Source: a virus | Virus record (IMG/VR): IMGVR_UViG_3300020185_002465 | Span: 1 to 22,333 of that record | DNA: 22,333 bases | Strand: one strand, 5' to 3' | Shown here: positions 13,319 to 21,533 of the stretch, one piece after another | Position numbering within the stretch: the first letter of the stretch is position 1 | How the letters are laid out: every line of letters starts with the position of its first letter | Position numbers and translations under genes: made by a program | The notes under the pieces: generated by a model | What the model saw: the letters and a program-made list of their open reading frames with translations, nothing else | Database searches by the model: none | What the model was told of the DNA's origin: nothing

Positions 13319-14881
13319 TTATCCAAATAAAGCATCAACACTTTCTGGATGTTTATATTCTTTTTTCTTTCCTTTAACTGCATTAATATATTCTTCTGTC
13401 TTAACCCCCGCCTCTTCAAATTTCATAAAGTCTGGAGTAGTAGAAATATTTTGAACACGTGACCCTTCACACTTACGAAGAAAGGCTTTATAATTAGTAA
13501 GCATATCCATTGGATCTTTTGTATTAGGATCAAACAATACTTCAACAAACTTTGCAAAATATAAAACTCTATCTGGGACTACGTCTGATAGTACATTTGT
13601 TTTCCCTAAATTTATTGTATTAATGTCAATCTTGTCTCTTAACATCTCATACTCATGATCGAACCTACGGATTGCATCTTGCATCCCGCGTATATGATAT
13701 TCAGTATTATGTGCTTGAATAAGAATATATGAAAGGCTATCCCAACTTGATTTTGCTTCTTTTTTATTACGATTTAGCATTCCAGGTTGCATGTAGTTAA
13801 TATCACGCATGTTTAATCTTGAGCCAATTTCACCTTCATATAACCAGGGCTGGGTATCATTGGTAATATCTTGTCTCCAGTTTAACTTCTTAGTTTTGTA
13901 ACTCCAAGCGTTGCCATTCAAGTCGGGGTAGTCATAAGCCAATCCCTTTGACGCTGTAATGTAAGGAGACGCAGCATCAAATGAGATTGTAATGTTTGGA
14001 TTAACATGTTTTCTTAGTTGTCGTTGGATTGCAGTCAACATTGCACCCCATGGGAGAACGCTAATACCTAGCGTGTGAATCCAAACATCGTCTTGGTCTG
14101 CCTGACCAAGAAGACCATCATCACGTAAACGAATAAGTCTACGCAATAACAATTCAGCATCACCTGCATGATCACCAGCCATCGCATAACCTTCAAATGC
14201 TCTATCGCCATATACTGACTTGTCATTGAAGTGCTTGACCTTCTCATACCACTTTTCACTAGTGTCCCAATTAGAACCGTGTAGAGTGTTTAAGAACTTA
14301 GTCTTACCAGGTGTTCGGTGTTTAATAAAGTATTCATGATTAAAGATTGTCTTATCTACGCATTCTTCCCAGTTTTTAATACCGTTCTTATCACGGTACT
14401 GTGGCAAACATGCCCAACCTGGAATATCAAGTGTCATAGAGTAATCACAATATTCTTCAAGCCATGCCATAATACCATGCCGTGCATCATGCCAACTCCC
14501 ATCAGCATCATAGAATTTATTCCAATCAAGTTTCCACGCACCAGTACCAATCTGATACCCGCCTGAATCCCCAACTAGAACAGTGTTTTCACGGTCACGG
14601 TTCACAACCATGCCATCTTCGATTTTAGTTTTCTCTAAATCTAGTTCAGCATGACCAGCAGAATAAAGACCATGTGAATAATACACATAGCCTTTATCTT
14701 TGTCTAAGATGTTTAGACCATCTAGCCCATATTCAAACCCCTCAGGGATACGCTCAGGAGGAAACATGTCTGTCGTACCTGCATAATGCTGTGATACTTT
14801 GCGAACATAGAAGTTAGAGATAGCGGGTAGAAATACTGCATATCCGCTATTGATATTGTTTTTACCTAAGTCTTTTACCAT
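13319..14881 (-). CDS. dpdA: DpdA-like DNA guanine transglycosylase (TGT family)
   Basis: This is a 520-residue TGT-family enzyme. Landmarks from the ATG at 14881 are VGDSGGYQIGTG (103-114; the DSGG-F/Y-Q signature with general-base Asp105), a LDIPGWACLP segment for base recognition, NTLHGSN (199-205), GYAMAGDHAGDAE (232-244), HTLGISVLPWG and SFDAASPY, where D302 would be the nucleophile. Phage and island DpdA enzymes of this family exchange guanine in DNA for a 7-deazaguanine. I see no CxCxxC zinc motif of tRNA-type TGT. The chain is longer than a tRNA TGT (about 375), as DpdA usually is. An ATG at 14944 would add 21 residues overlapping the clamp gene and lacks support. It begins 4 bp after the clamp stop, so both share a transcript, followed by the DUF465-like and QueD genes. 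Confidence 0.88.
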   Translation of the reverse strand: MVKDLGKNNINSGYAVFLPAISNFYVRKVSQHYAGTTDMFPPERIPEGFEYGLDGLNILDKDKGYVYYSHGLYSAGHAELDLEKTKIEDGMVVNRDRENTVLVGDSGGYQIGTGAWKLDWNKFYDADGSWHDARHGIMAWLEEYCDYSMTLDIPGWACLPQYRDKNGIKNWEECVDKTIFNHEYFIKHRTPGKTKFLNTLHGSNWDTSEKWYEKVKHFNDKSVYGDRAFEGYAMAGDHAGDAELLLRRLIRLRDDGLLGQADQDDVWIHTLGISVLPWGAMLTAIQRQLRKHVNPNITISFDAASPYITASKGLAYDYPDLNGNAWSYKTKKLNWRQDITNDTQPWLYEGEIGSRLNMRDINYMQPGMLNRNKKEAKSSWDSLSYILIQAHNTEYHIRGMQDAIRRFDHEYEMLRDKIDINTINLGKTNVLSDVVPDRVLYFAKFVEVLFDPNTKDPMDMLTNYKAFLRKCEGSRVQNISTTPDFMKFEEAGVKTEEYINAVKGKKKEYKHPESVDALFG

Positions 14882-14885
14882 TATG

Positions 14886-15641
14886 TTAGTTTCCAGATTT
14901 TGCTGGCAAAATGTATTCATAAAGACCCATACCTGAATCAACATGAATTGCCATTGCCCCTTGATCAGAAATTTTTATACTCATAGATGAAGTATCACCT
15001 AGTCTCAAAATTGTTAAAACTGTTGAGAGTGGGAAACTCCAACCGGTACTAAGGGTTCCTTCTACATTTGAGGCAAATGTCAAACTTAATTTATCAGTTG
15101 ATGCATCACCGATATAAAACATTAAATCATTGCCATCAGTTTTTACTGTAAATAATGGATCATATGCGCTAAGAATACCAGCAAATGTTTGTAAATCTTT
15201 TACTGCTTTGGCTGAAGGAATTACTTCGACATCCCATTTTGCACCTTTAAAGTTTGCTGTTTTAATCTGAGCATCAACATAGCTGCTTGCAATAACACGA
15301 TAAGTTGAGTCAAATACACCTTTCATTGAGAACCCTAGTTCTGTTGGGACAACTTCACCATTTTGTTCTGAGGTTCTCACTGTGATATCAGCGCCGCGCA
15401 TTTTACCATCATCATCAATATTTTCATATGATAGATATCCATTAAGAACGCCCAATCGTCCCATACCAAACTTACCATCAAATTCGTCTACACGTTTATG
15501 CATTTTGGCACGAAGAACAACAGTTCTATCATCATCCATTGCATCTAGCATTGTACTTGTATCATCTGTTGTTACTTTTACTGCTTGAATAATACCAAGT
15601 GAGTGTGTGTGTTTTACAATATCTTTTAAAATGTCACGCAT
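14886..15641 (-). CDS. 45: DNA polymerase sliding clamp (T4 gp45-like)
   Basis: This 251-residue protein has the length and beta-rich composition of phage clamp subunits. GRLGVLNGYLSYENIDDDG resembles the early strand-turn region of gp45. AKAVKDLQTFAGIL and SFPLSTVLTILRLG look like the inner helices of the two half-domains, and the C-terminus (ALAIHVDSG-like strand, then LYEYILPAK) ends as clamps do. As a trimeric ring it would tether the family B polymerase encoded at 18735-21533. Sequence identity to T4 gp45 is low by eye, so the call rests on pattern and context. It has a dedicated promoter at 15669-15697 and is followed after 4 bp by dpdA, an arrangement that could link replication to base exchange. 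Confidence 0.75.
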   Translation of the reverse strand: MRDILKDIVKHTHSLGIIQAVKVTTDDTSTMLDAMDDDRTVVLRAKMHKRVDEFDGKFGMGRLGVLNGYLSYENIDDDGKMRGADITVRTSEQNGEVVPTELGFSMKGVFDSTYRVIASSYVDAQIKTANFKGAKWDVEVIPSAKAVKDLQTFAGILSAYDPLFTVKTDGNDLMFYIGDASTDKLSLTFASNVEGTLSTGWSFPLSTVLTILRLGDTSSMSIKISDQGAMAIHVDSGMGLYEYILPAKSGN

Positions 15642-15668
15642 TGCGTTCTCCTATGTTTTATACGTTAT

Positions 15669-15697
15669 ATATTATCATAATTAAGTAAAGTTGTCAA
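15669..15697 (-). promoter_or_regulatory. Sigma70-type promoter for clamp-dpdA operon
   Basis: TTGACA (15697-15692), 17 bp, TAATAT (15674-15669), the same -10 as the folE promoter. The predicted leader is about 21-28 nt. Its -35 box overlaps one arm of the inverted repeat at 15687-15714. Confidence 0.78.
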
Positions 15698-15714
15698 TAT
15701 AAATCGACAACTTT
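15687..15714 (-). terminator. Inverted repeat overlapping clamp promoter (weak terminator or operator)
   Basis: Nine-bp perfect arms (AAAGTTGTC / GACAACTTT) flank a 10-nt loop, 15 bp past the stop codon of the outer-membrane protein gene. The tail lacks a solid U-run, so termination would be weak. The downstream arm contains four bases of the clamp promoter's -35 box, so a protein bound here could repress that promoter. Confidence 0.4.
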
Positions 15715-15728
15715 GTATTTTTATAATC

Positions 15729-18080
15729 TTAGAAAGTCCAAAGTGCACCCGCAGTAATAGAATTACTGGTGTCATAGTTTGATATATTCCGATTAAACCC
15801 TACCATCAAATTTAATTTGTCATTGATGGATTTATTAACATCTAGACCAATTCTGGTAGTGTCATATTCGTCAAAGTCCTTGCGAATACTTGCAGTAAAT
15901 ACATCATAATTAACATTCAAACCAACTGTTGGATAATTATATGTATCTTTCTCAGTTGCATAATCTAGAACCGCCAATACACTACCAGTTTCAGTGTAGC
16001 CTTGTGTTTTTCGTTGTCCAATTGTGTAACCAACGAATGGACGAAAATTGCCGGTTTCTTTTTCTAACATAAGACTAATATAATTATCGGTTGATGTAGT
16101 TTCACCAGCGGCTGAATAATCACCAACAACTCTAGAATATGAAATATCAGATGTGGTATGATTAAATGATGCTGTTAATTTTGTATCATTGTCATTTAAT
16201 GTTTTACCAATATCAAATCTTACTGCGTCTGAACTAATACTGCCATTACTATCGCTGCCGTTCATAGTTGTATTGACTTCATTATATTCTATGCCTGTAA
16301 CAATATTATCGGTACTTGAGATATCTTCAATTCCAATACTATAAACGGTTGATTTTGCGCTATAGCCATTATTCATTTTGTGTTCTGTTTTAGTAACTGT
16401 GATACCTTGCCCAATATCCATATTTCTATGAATATCTATTCCTATCAATTGTTCTACTTGGTCGACCCTGCCAACAACAGATTCAATATCACTGGATGTT
16501 GTGACAACATCATTTCTTACTAATGTTGTACTAGTTTCGTCACCATCGGTTACCATAACTGATCCATTATCATATGTTTCAGTAGTACGAACAAATGTGG
16601 TTGTTACAATATCCATTGGTGTTGTTACGGTTGTGATATCTTGCTTGGAAATAGTTTGCAAGTTATTGTCAACTGTAGAATCATATAGTGTTATATTATT
16701 TACTACTACTGGCAAAGTTGTACTTTGTGTTTCTGTTGTTGATGAAATAGTTTCATCAGAAGTACTTGTTACAACTGGCGCAGCCATACGTAATACACGA
16801 AAAGTTCTAATAACAGGAGAAACTTGTATCACTTCCTCTTCCACCACCGCCTCTTCTGCTGCAACCCGCGCCGCCTCTTCTGCGGCTGCCTCTTCTGCTG
16901 CTACACGTGCTGCCTCTTCTGCGGCTGCTACACGTGCTGCCTCTTCTTCCGCTGCAACCCGCGCTGCCTCTTCTTCCGCTGCAACCCGCGCTGCCTCTTC
17001 TGCTGCTACACGTGCTGCCTCTTCTGCTGCTACACGTGCTGCCTCTTCCTCCGCTGCTACACGTGCTGCCTCTTCTTCCGCTGCTACACGTGCTGCCTCT
17101 TCCGCAGCCTCACGCTCTGGTGCAGCAATTGCTGCCTCTGTTGCGGAACCAATATCTTCTACTGTCCAATCATTATCTGCGCCGCCACCGGAACCTTCTG
17201 AATCTTCAATAGCATCAAAGATAGATTCACCTAAAATATATGCGTAATTGGCGGTAAGAGTATCCCCTTCCTTGACATCAGTCCACAACCAACTGAGACC
17301 AATTGTATTATCGCCATTTCCATAGTTCAAGGAATTACCATCATCATCAGTATAAATTGTACCGTCATATGCATCTGCTTGAGTCGACCAATTTTGAATA
17401 CCTGCTGTTGTGTTAGTATCAGTAGTAGATACACCAATAGCGTAACCTGAAACGGTTGCTTCCCCGATTGCAATATTAGTATCTGGTATCCCTGAATAGC
17501 CAATAACATTATTAGTTAAATTACTATCTCCTGGATCTCCTTGTGAGTCAGGATCAGTGTGCTTACTATAATAGACTGTATCTGCATCAGCACCTGCTGT
17601 GATAGTTGTAGTTACATCAACGAATGTATTTCCGGAATCTAATTTAAACGTATTTTCTAATAACCAAGTGGATGAGTTGTTTACTAGACTTCCGTTCCAT
17701 GTAAGCGTATTAAGTTCATTTACTAAATCACTGCTTGCAGTGATATCGATCCTAGAAGATGAATTATTATTTCTATAATTTGTACCATCAATTTTGATAG
17801 ATTGCCCATCAAATGCAATGCCCGGAGTCAAAAAATCATATGATGTATTAAATGAACCGCCACCATCTGGATCGAACAGTATACCTGGTGAATTACTTTT
17901 ACCACTACCAAATGAGCCTGTTTGTCGATTGATGCCAACCTTCACTGACTCATTCTGTAATATTCCATCATTATCCAGTTGCATAAAGCTTGTATCTGCA
18001 ATCGCAGTTGTGCCTAACAAAAGTGATAATGTTGCACTGGGTAATGTTATTTTAAGTTGATTACTTACCGATATTGACAT
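15729..18080 (-). CDS. Autotransporter-like outer-membrane protein with Ala/Glu/Arg repeat
   Basis: This is a 783-residue surface protein. Residues 1-28 form a signal peptide (LSLLLGTTAIA, cleavage likely after AIA). Residues about 29-310 are Asn/Thr/Asp/Gly-rich and beta-rich, a passenger-like domain. About 325-415 is an alanine-rich helix with nine AARVAA repeats, like a TolA-type spacer. About 420-545 is Ser/Thr/Val-rich. About 548-783 shows alternating amphipathic strands (FRPFVGYTIGQ, YNYPTVGLNVNYDV, TRIGLDVNKSI, KLNLMVGFNRNIS) and ends ITAGALWTF. A C-terminal Phe is the usual BAM recognition signal of outer-membrane barrels. I infer a barrel with an exposed or periplasm-spanning passenger. 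It sits alone behind its own early-type promoter between polymerase and clamp genes. Lysogenic-type surface conversion, superinfection exclusion or adhesion are possible roles; a virion protein is less likely because of the signal peptide. Confidence 0.8.
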   Translation of the reverse strand: MSISVSNQLKITLPSATLSLLLGTTAIADTSFMQLDNDGILQNESVKVGINRQTGSFGSGKSNSPGILFDPDGGGSFNTSYDFLTPGIAFDGQSIKIDGTNYRNNNSSSRIDITASSDLVNELNTLTWNGSLVNNSSTWLLENTFKLDSGNTFVDVTTTITAGADADTVYYSKHTDPDSQGDPGDSNLTNNVIGYSGIPDTNIAIGEATVSGYAIGVSTTDTNTTAGIQNWSTQADAYDGTIYTDDDGNSLNYGNGDNTIGLSWLWTDVKEGDTLTANYAYILGESIFDAIEDSEGSGGGADNDWTVEDIGSATEAAIAAPEREAAEEAARVAAEEEAARVAAEEEAARVAAEEAARVAAEEAARVAAEEEAARVAAEEEAARVAAAEEAARVAAEEAAAEEAARVAAEEAVVEEEVIQVSPVIRTFRVLRMAAPVVTSTSDETISSTTETQSTTLPVVVNNITLYDSTVDNNLQTISKQDITTVTTPMDIVTTTFVRTTETYDNGSVMVTDGDETSTTLVRNDVVTTSSDIESVVGRVDQVEQLIGIDIHRNMDIGQGITVTKTEHKMNNGYSAKSTVYSIGIEDISSTDNIVTGIEYNEVNTTMNGSDSNGSISSDAVRFDIGKTLNDNDTKLTASFNHTTSDISYSRVVGDYSAAGETTSTDNYISLMLEKETGNFRPFVGYTIGQRKTQGYTETGSVLAVLDYATEKDTYNYPTVGLNVNYDVFTASIRKDFDEYDTTRIGLDVNKSINDKLNLMVGFNRNISNYDTSNSITAGALWTF
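16840..17110 (-). repeat. Tandem coding repeat (24-27 bp units, AARVAAEE)
   Basis: Nine units encode AARVAA followed by EE, EEE or AEE, so unit length varies as 24 or 27 bp, with one longer unit (AARVAAEEAAAEE). The plus strand reads as repeated GCTGCTACACGTGCTGCC-like blocks. All changes keep the frame, so copy number could vary without loss of the protein, altering the length of a helical stalk by about 1.3 nm per unit if fully helical. Confidence 0.92.
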
Positions 18081-18123
18081 TTATATTTTTCCCATATTAG
18101 TTACGAATATAGTTTATGATTCG

Positions 18124-18152
18124 TTTATAGCATGTTGATTTTATAATGTCAA
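18124..18152 (-). promoter_or_regulatory. Sigma70-type promoter for outer-membrane protein gene
   Basis: TTGACA (18152-18147), a 17-bp spacer ending in TGC (extended -10), then TATAAA (18129-18124). The predicted leader to the ATG at 18080 is about 37 nt, with GGGAAAA as a weak ribosome-binding site. Confidence 0.82.
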
Positions 18153-18157
18153 GTGTT

Positions 18158-18733
18158 TTATTCAAACAAAATATCGAATTGAGATACTTGCTTTTCTTTA
18201 GTTTTTCTTGGGTTTGCTGTAGATGGATTGTCAACCCAGTAGATAGTGTTGGGCGGTAAGAAACCATGAATAAACCAAGCGTTTCCAAATGGTGGTGAGC
18301 CGCCACCAGTAAAGTCAACACGATTATTGTAAACTAGCGCAGACATACCATATTCCATAAACATTTTGCCTCTTCCCGCTCCTTGAAAACTTGCAACGGG
18401 CAAGAATAATGCAAATGGTTTGCCCAAATCATAACAATGCCTGATAAACTTATCTTTTAGTGAATAGGGAGGATTTGTAATTACTCCGTCATGTACATCA
18501 CTTGGGACACATTCAAAGAAATTTTTACCTTTGCTTGGCTCAATATTGTAACCAAATTTGGTAAACCCTTCTATAATAAGACCTGACTTGCCACTTGTTG
18601 CTTCGTAGTAAGTCGCATCTTTATCTAAGTACTTCAATAGAGGTTCTATGCTATCAGGCGGAGTATAACATTCGTCTGATGCTGCATTTCTTCCCAAGTT
18701 TTGTACTAGTTTTGTATACGTATTTTTAGCCAT
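18158..18733 (-). CDS. Adenine-type DNA methyltransferase, probable
   Basis: The protein has 191 residues from the ATG at 18733. NPPYS (87-91) is the catalytic motif IV of amino-methyltransferases (N6-adenine or N4-cytosine). ECYTPPDSIEPLLKYL (21-36) resembles the motif X region that precedes the SAM site in Dam-like enzymes, and FALFLPVASFQGAGRG follows motif IV. The SAM-binding motif I appears as YEATSGKSG (43-51), weaker than the usual D/E-P-x-x-G-x-G, so activity is not certain. I see no target-recognition domain beyond the core, and the protein is short. It starts 1 bp after the polymerase stop codon, so it is co-transcribed with replication genes and would act on new phage DNA, probably for protection against host nucleases. 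An ATG at 18781 would overlap the polymerase and is unlikely. Confidence 0.75.
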   Translation of the reverse strand: MAKNTYTKLVQNLGRNAASDECYTPPDSIEPLLKYLDKDATYYEATSGKSGLIIEGFTKFGYNIEPSKGKNFFECVPSDVHDGVITNPPYSLKDKFIRHCYDLGKPFALFLPVASFQGAGRGKMFMEYGMSALVYNNRVDFTGGGSPPFGNAWFIHGFLPPNTIYWVDNPSTANPRKTKEKQVSQFDILFE

Positions 18734-18734
18734 T

Positions 18735-21533
18735 TCAAAACTCAAATAAATTTTCAAATTGTTCACTGGTGTTTGCAGCACTAAGATCCCACTTTAGAAC
18801 ACCAATTAGATTATCAATCTTTTTATCAATGATTGCTACTTCCATAGAATCATGGTCGAATGGAAGATCCTGAAACCATTGTGGAATACGAGGTTCATCA
18901 ATTGGATATGCAATACTTGTCATTTTCATTGGATTATCACGCAGTTTGCATACAATAGTTTTCATACCATCAGTTATTTCAATCGAGTACCTATCACTAT
19001 TCATTTCACGTAAAGTATTCCAATTTAATGCAGCACTAACGTGTCCTGGCAAACGTGGCTTTTCCAGTTTGTCTTCTGAACTTCGTAATCTAAAATCTGC
19101 ATTTTTTGCATGTTTATATTTTGATACATCATTTTTAAACTTAGTTAAATTATTGACACGTTTAGGGGTGCCCTTTTCCCAGCCAGGCTTTTCACGAAAC
19201 TCTTTTTTGAATTCTTTAACCATTTCAATAATATCTTTTTGCTCACCGCCTGTGAGAACTTTAACAAGGCATTCACTAAGAAAGTTTTGCATATAATCAG
19301 GAGTATCACTTCGCTTTAGATCAAGACCCATTGCTTTTACTTTGCCAGGCTTGCCATCTACATCACGGCGGACACCATCATCGTCATAGATAAGCATAGC
19401 ATAACGTTTCTTTTTAATAAAGATAGCCATTGTTGCTAAGTTCTCCCGACCCGCGGCAATGATTTCACCTTGACTACGTGGACAATTAAAAAACTCTTTC
19501 ATAAAATCTGGAAAACTATCATTAACTTGATTAGCGATTTCATCATACATCGTAAGAGCAATTTCTTTATCCCATTTGATATCTCCATTATCAATTTCTT
19601 TTTGATATGATGGATACATTGAATAGTAGATAGAGTCAGTATCGCCATAAATTACAGACTTGCCTTTATAATCATATGTGCCATCGATTACTTCATTTGT
19701 TTTCGCACCCATATGTCTTGTGATGCAACGACCTGATAGAGTAGTAGATTGCCCGATACGCTTATCATAAAATCGACAACCTTGATTTAGAATCGCACCG
19801 TATAGACTGTTCAAGTTAATTTTCTTAACGAGTTGTCGTTTATCCCAGAACGCAATTTCTTCATCTGTGCCACCGTTTTCTCTAACTTCACGCATATTCT
19901 TTTGAAGAACTTTACGTTCAGCATACCAACGTTCTAATAGACTGGGAATAATACCCTGTATATCTTGTTTAAATATAGTGCCATTCGCACTTATAGCCCA
20001 TGGAAGACCTGAATTATATACTAAGTCGAATGCTTCCGCACCTGATACTTTGTGTACTTCCCCATTTTCCATATCTAAGTTCATAATATTTGCTTTATCT
20101 TTTTCATTAAAAAAGCGAAACTCTTCAGTTGAAAATGTATCTTCCCATGCTTGCGCAGCACCAAAGCCTTTGTTCTTTCCACCCCGTCCAGCCCTGATAC
20201 GATTTTGTATCATTTCTTCTGTATAATCTTGTCTGAGTTGTGCAGTAATAGTTTCAGGCGACATATTCAATGCACGAATAATACTAGGATATAGTGAATT
20301 AATATCAATACCTGCTACCCATCGTTGTATACCAGTTTGTGGATTCGCAACAAAGGCACCGGCTGCCTTTTGTGCTTCTGCAGCCGCTTCTTCTTCTAGT
20401 GTTGGTTCGTAATTTTCATCTTCAACATCCCAACTACGTTTCTTCCTGTCAGGAACAACCATGCCTCGTCTGTGCGCTTCATTAATAATTGCTTGTTCAG
20501 TAACAGCAACAGCGCCCATTGTGGTCTGAATATTAACAGTATTATCATGTGCAATTTCATTTGCCAGATCGATAAATCGAAGTTTTTTGTCCAGGTTATC
20601 AAGTAATGCAACATCCTGTCTATTATATTCTATAAACTTATAAAAATCTTGATTATATAGTTGGTCTAGTGTGCCTTCATACGCAATTTTACGTTCATTA
20701 AGTTCATACTCACCAATAGCATCAAGTGAGTATGAATGCATTTCATGATATGTATACTTACGATACAATTCTAGATAATCAAGATGAATGCGTCCACTCA
20801 ATACATAACTATTTTGTTCCTTACCATACTTAATAATAGTCTTTGATTTTGGAAGAAGATCCCATAAACATAATTTACGAGTATGTGATTTACTTAAAAC
20901 CTTAACAATTCGATTCACTGTATATGGAATATCAAAGCCTTCGCTATTCCATCCACTAAGAACATCTGCATCTTCTATCAATGTTAAGAAGTCGTTTAAC
21001 ATGTCTGCTTCGCTTAGATACAGAAATGTATCTGAAAATTTATCACATAGACGCTGTGCTTCTATTAGACCGTCGCCATCCCTCATATGCTCTGGTGGCA
21101 TAACAAACGTCACAAGTTGGTCTGTCCATTGTAAATGTACAGTAATTGCAGTGATTGGCATGAACGGATCTTCAGGAGGCGCAAAGCCTTTAGTAGCATC
21201 AAAATCAACTTCAATATCGAAAAATGCTACATTCAATTTTGGTGAATCTAAGTTTAAATAATTTTCAGCAAGACATCTAACCTCTGGCTTAATATCACTT
21301 TCATATATTTTTTTATTACTGCAAAGACGTAATTCCTTATGCATATCTTTGAGTCTCTTGACCTTCACCTGACGAACTTTCTCACCGTGAATGCTAGTGT
21401 GTGACCCCCTATCGTCACGCACATAGAATGTACGCCACGCAGGAAAATCTTGGTAGATACGCTTGCCGTCTTTGCGTTCAACAACATTTACAATATCTTT
21501 GTCTTTGTTGTAGTATGCATCTACATAACTCAT
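18735..21533 (-). CDS. 43: Family B DNA polymerase (T4 gp43-like)
   Basis: This 932-residue replicative polymerase has a 3'-5' proofreading domain and a family B polymerase domain. Exo I is FFDIEVDFD (D106, E108), Exo II NSEGFDIPY, and Exo III YNRQDVALL. Polymerase motif A is DINSLYPSIIRALN (near residue 409), motif B KKINLNSLYGAILNQG, motif C YGDTDSIYYS (near 629), and KKKRYAML follows. The length is close to T4 gp43 (898), and the tail (SAANTSEQFENLFEF) could be a clamp-binding peptide, as in gp43 C-termini. All catalytic acids are present. Its ATG directly abuts the stop codon of the dsbA-like gene, so the two are translationally coupled. No intein or intron is visible. Confidence 0.97.
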   Translation of the reverse strand: MSYVDAYYNKDKDIVNVVERKDGKRIYQDFPAWRTFYVRDDRGSHTSIHGEKVRQVKVKRLKDMHKELRLCSNKKIYESDIKPEVRCLAENYLNLDSPKLNVAFFDIEVDFDATKGFAPPEDPFMPITAITVHLQWTDQLVTFVMPPEHMRDGDGLIEAQRLCDKFSDTFLYLSEADMLNDFLTLIEDADVLSGWNSEGFDIPYTVNRIVKVLSKSHTRKLCLWDLLPKSKTIIKYGKEQNSYVLSGRIHLDYLELYRKYTYHEMHSYSLDAIGEYELNERKIAYEGTLDQLYNQDFYKFIEYNRQDVALLDNLDKKLRFIDLANEIAHDNTVNIQTTMGAVAVTEQAIINEAHRRGMVVPDRKKRSWDVEDENYEPTLEEEAAAEAQKAAGAFVANPQTGIQRWVAGIDINSLYPSIIRALNMSPETITAQLRQDYTEEMIQNRIRAGRGGKNKGFGAAQAWEDTFSTEEFRFFNEKDKANIMNLDMENGEVHKVSGAEAFDLVYNSGLPWAISANGTIFKQDIQGIIPSLLERWYAERKVLQKNMREVRENGGTDEEIAFWDKRQLVKKINLNSLYGAILNQGCRFYDKRIGQSTTLSGRCITRHMGAKTNEVIDGTYDYKGKSVIYGDTDSIYYSMYPSYQKEIDNGDIKWDKEIALTMYDEIANQVNDSFPDFMKEFFNCPRSQGEIIAAGRENLATMAIFIKKKRYAMLIYDDDGVRRDVDGKPGKVKAMGLDLKRSDTPDYMQNFLSECLVKVLTGGEQKDIIEMVKEFKKEFREKPGWEKGTPKRVNNLTKFKNDVSKYKHAKNADFRLRSSEDKLEKPRLPGHVSAALNWNTLREMNSDRYSIEITDGMKTIVCKLRDNPMKMTSIAYPIDEPRIPQWFQDLPFDHDSMEVAIIDKKIDNLIGVLKWDLSAANTSEQFENLFEF

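Noticed and set aside
9131-14881. Search for QueC, QueF or an amidotransferase completing the 7-deazaguanine pathway
   Set aside because: No ATP-pyrophosphatase SGGxDS motif or QueF-like sequence is visible in any ORF here; the missing step must lie elsewhere or in the host.
14882-14944. Upstream start for the DpdA-like protein
   Set aside because: It would overlap the conserved C-terminus of the clamp; the ATG at 14881 fits the tight 4-bp spacing seen in this operon.
16838-17112. Repeat block as a CRISPR array
   Set aside because: The repeats are contiguous, have no unique spacers and are in-frame coding sequence.
16501-17247. Plus-strand open frame of 248 codons rich in Ser/Ala/Thr/Arg, plus two other plus-strand frames over the same region
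   Set aside because: It is the antisense of the AARVAA repeat. The repeat's base composition keeps several frames open, and there is no promoter or ribosome-binding site on the plus strand.
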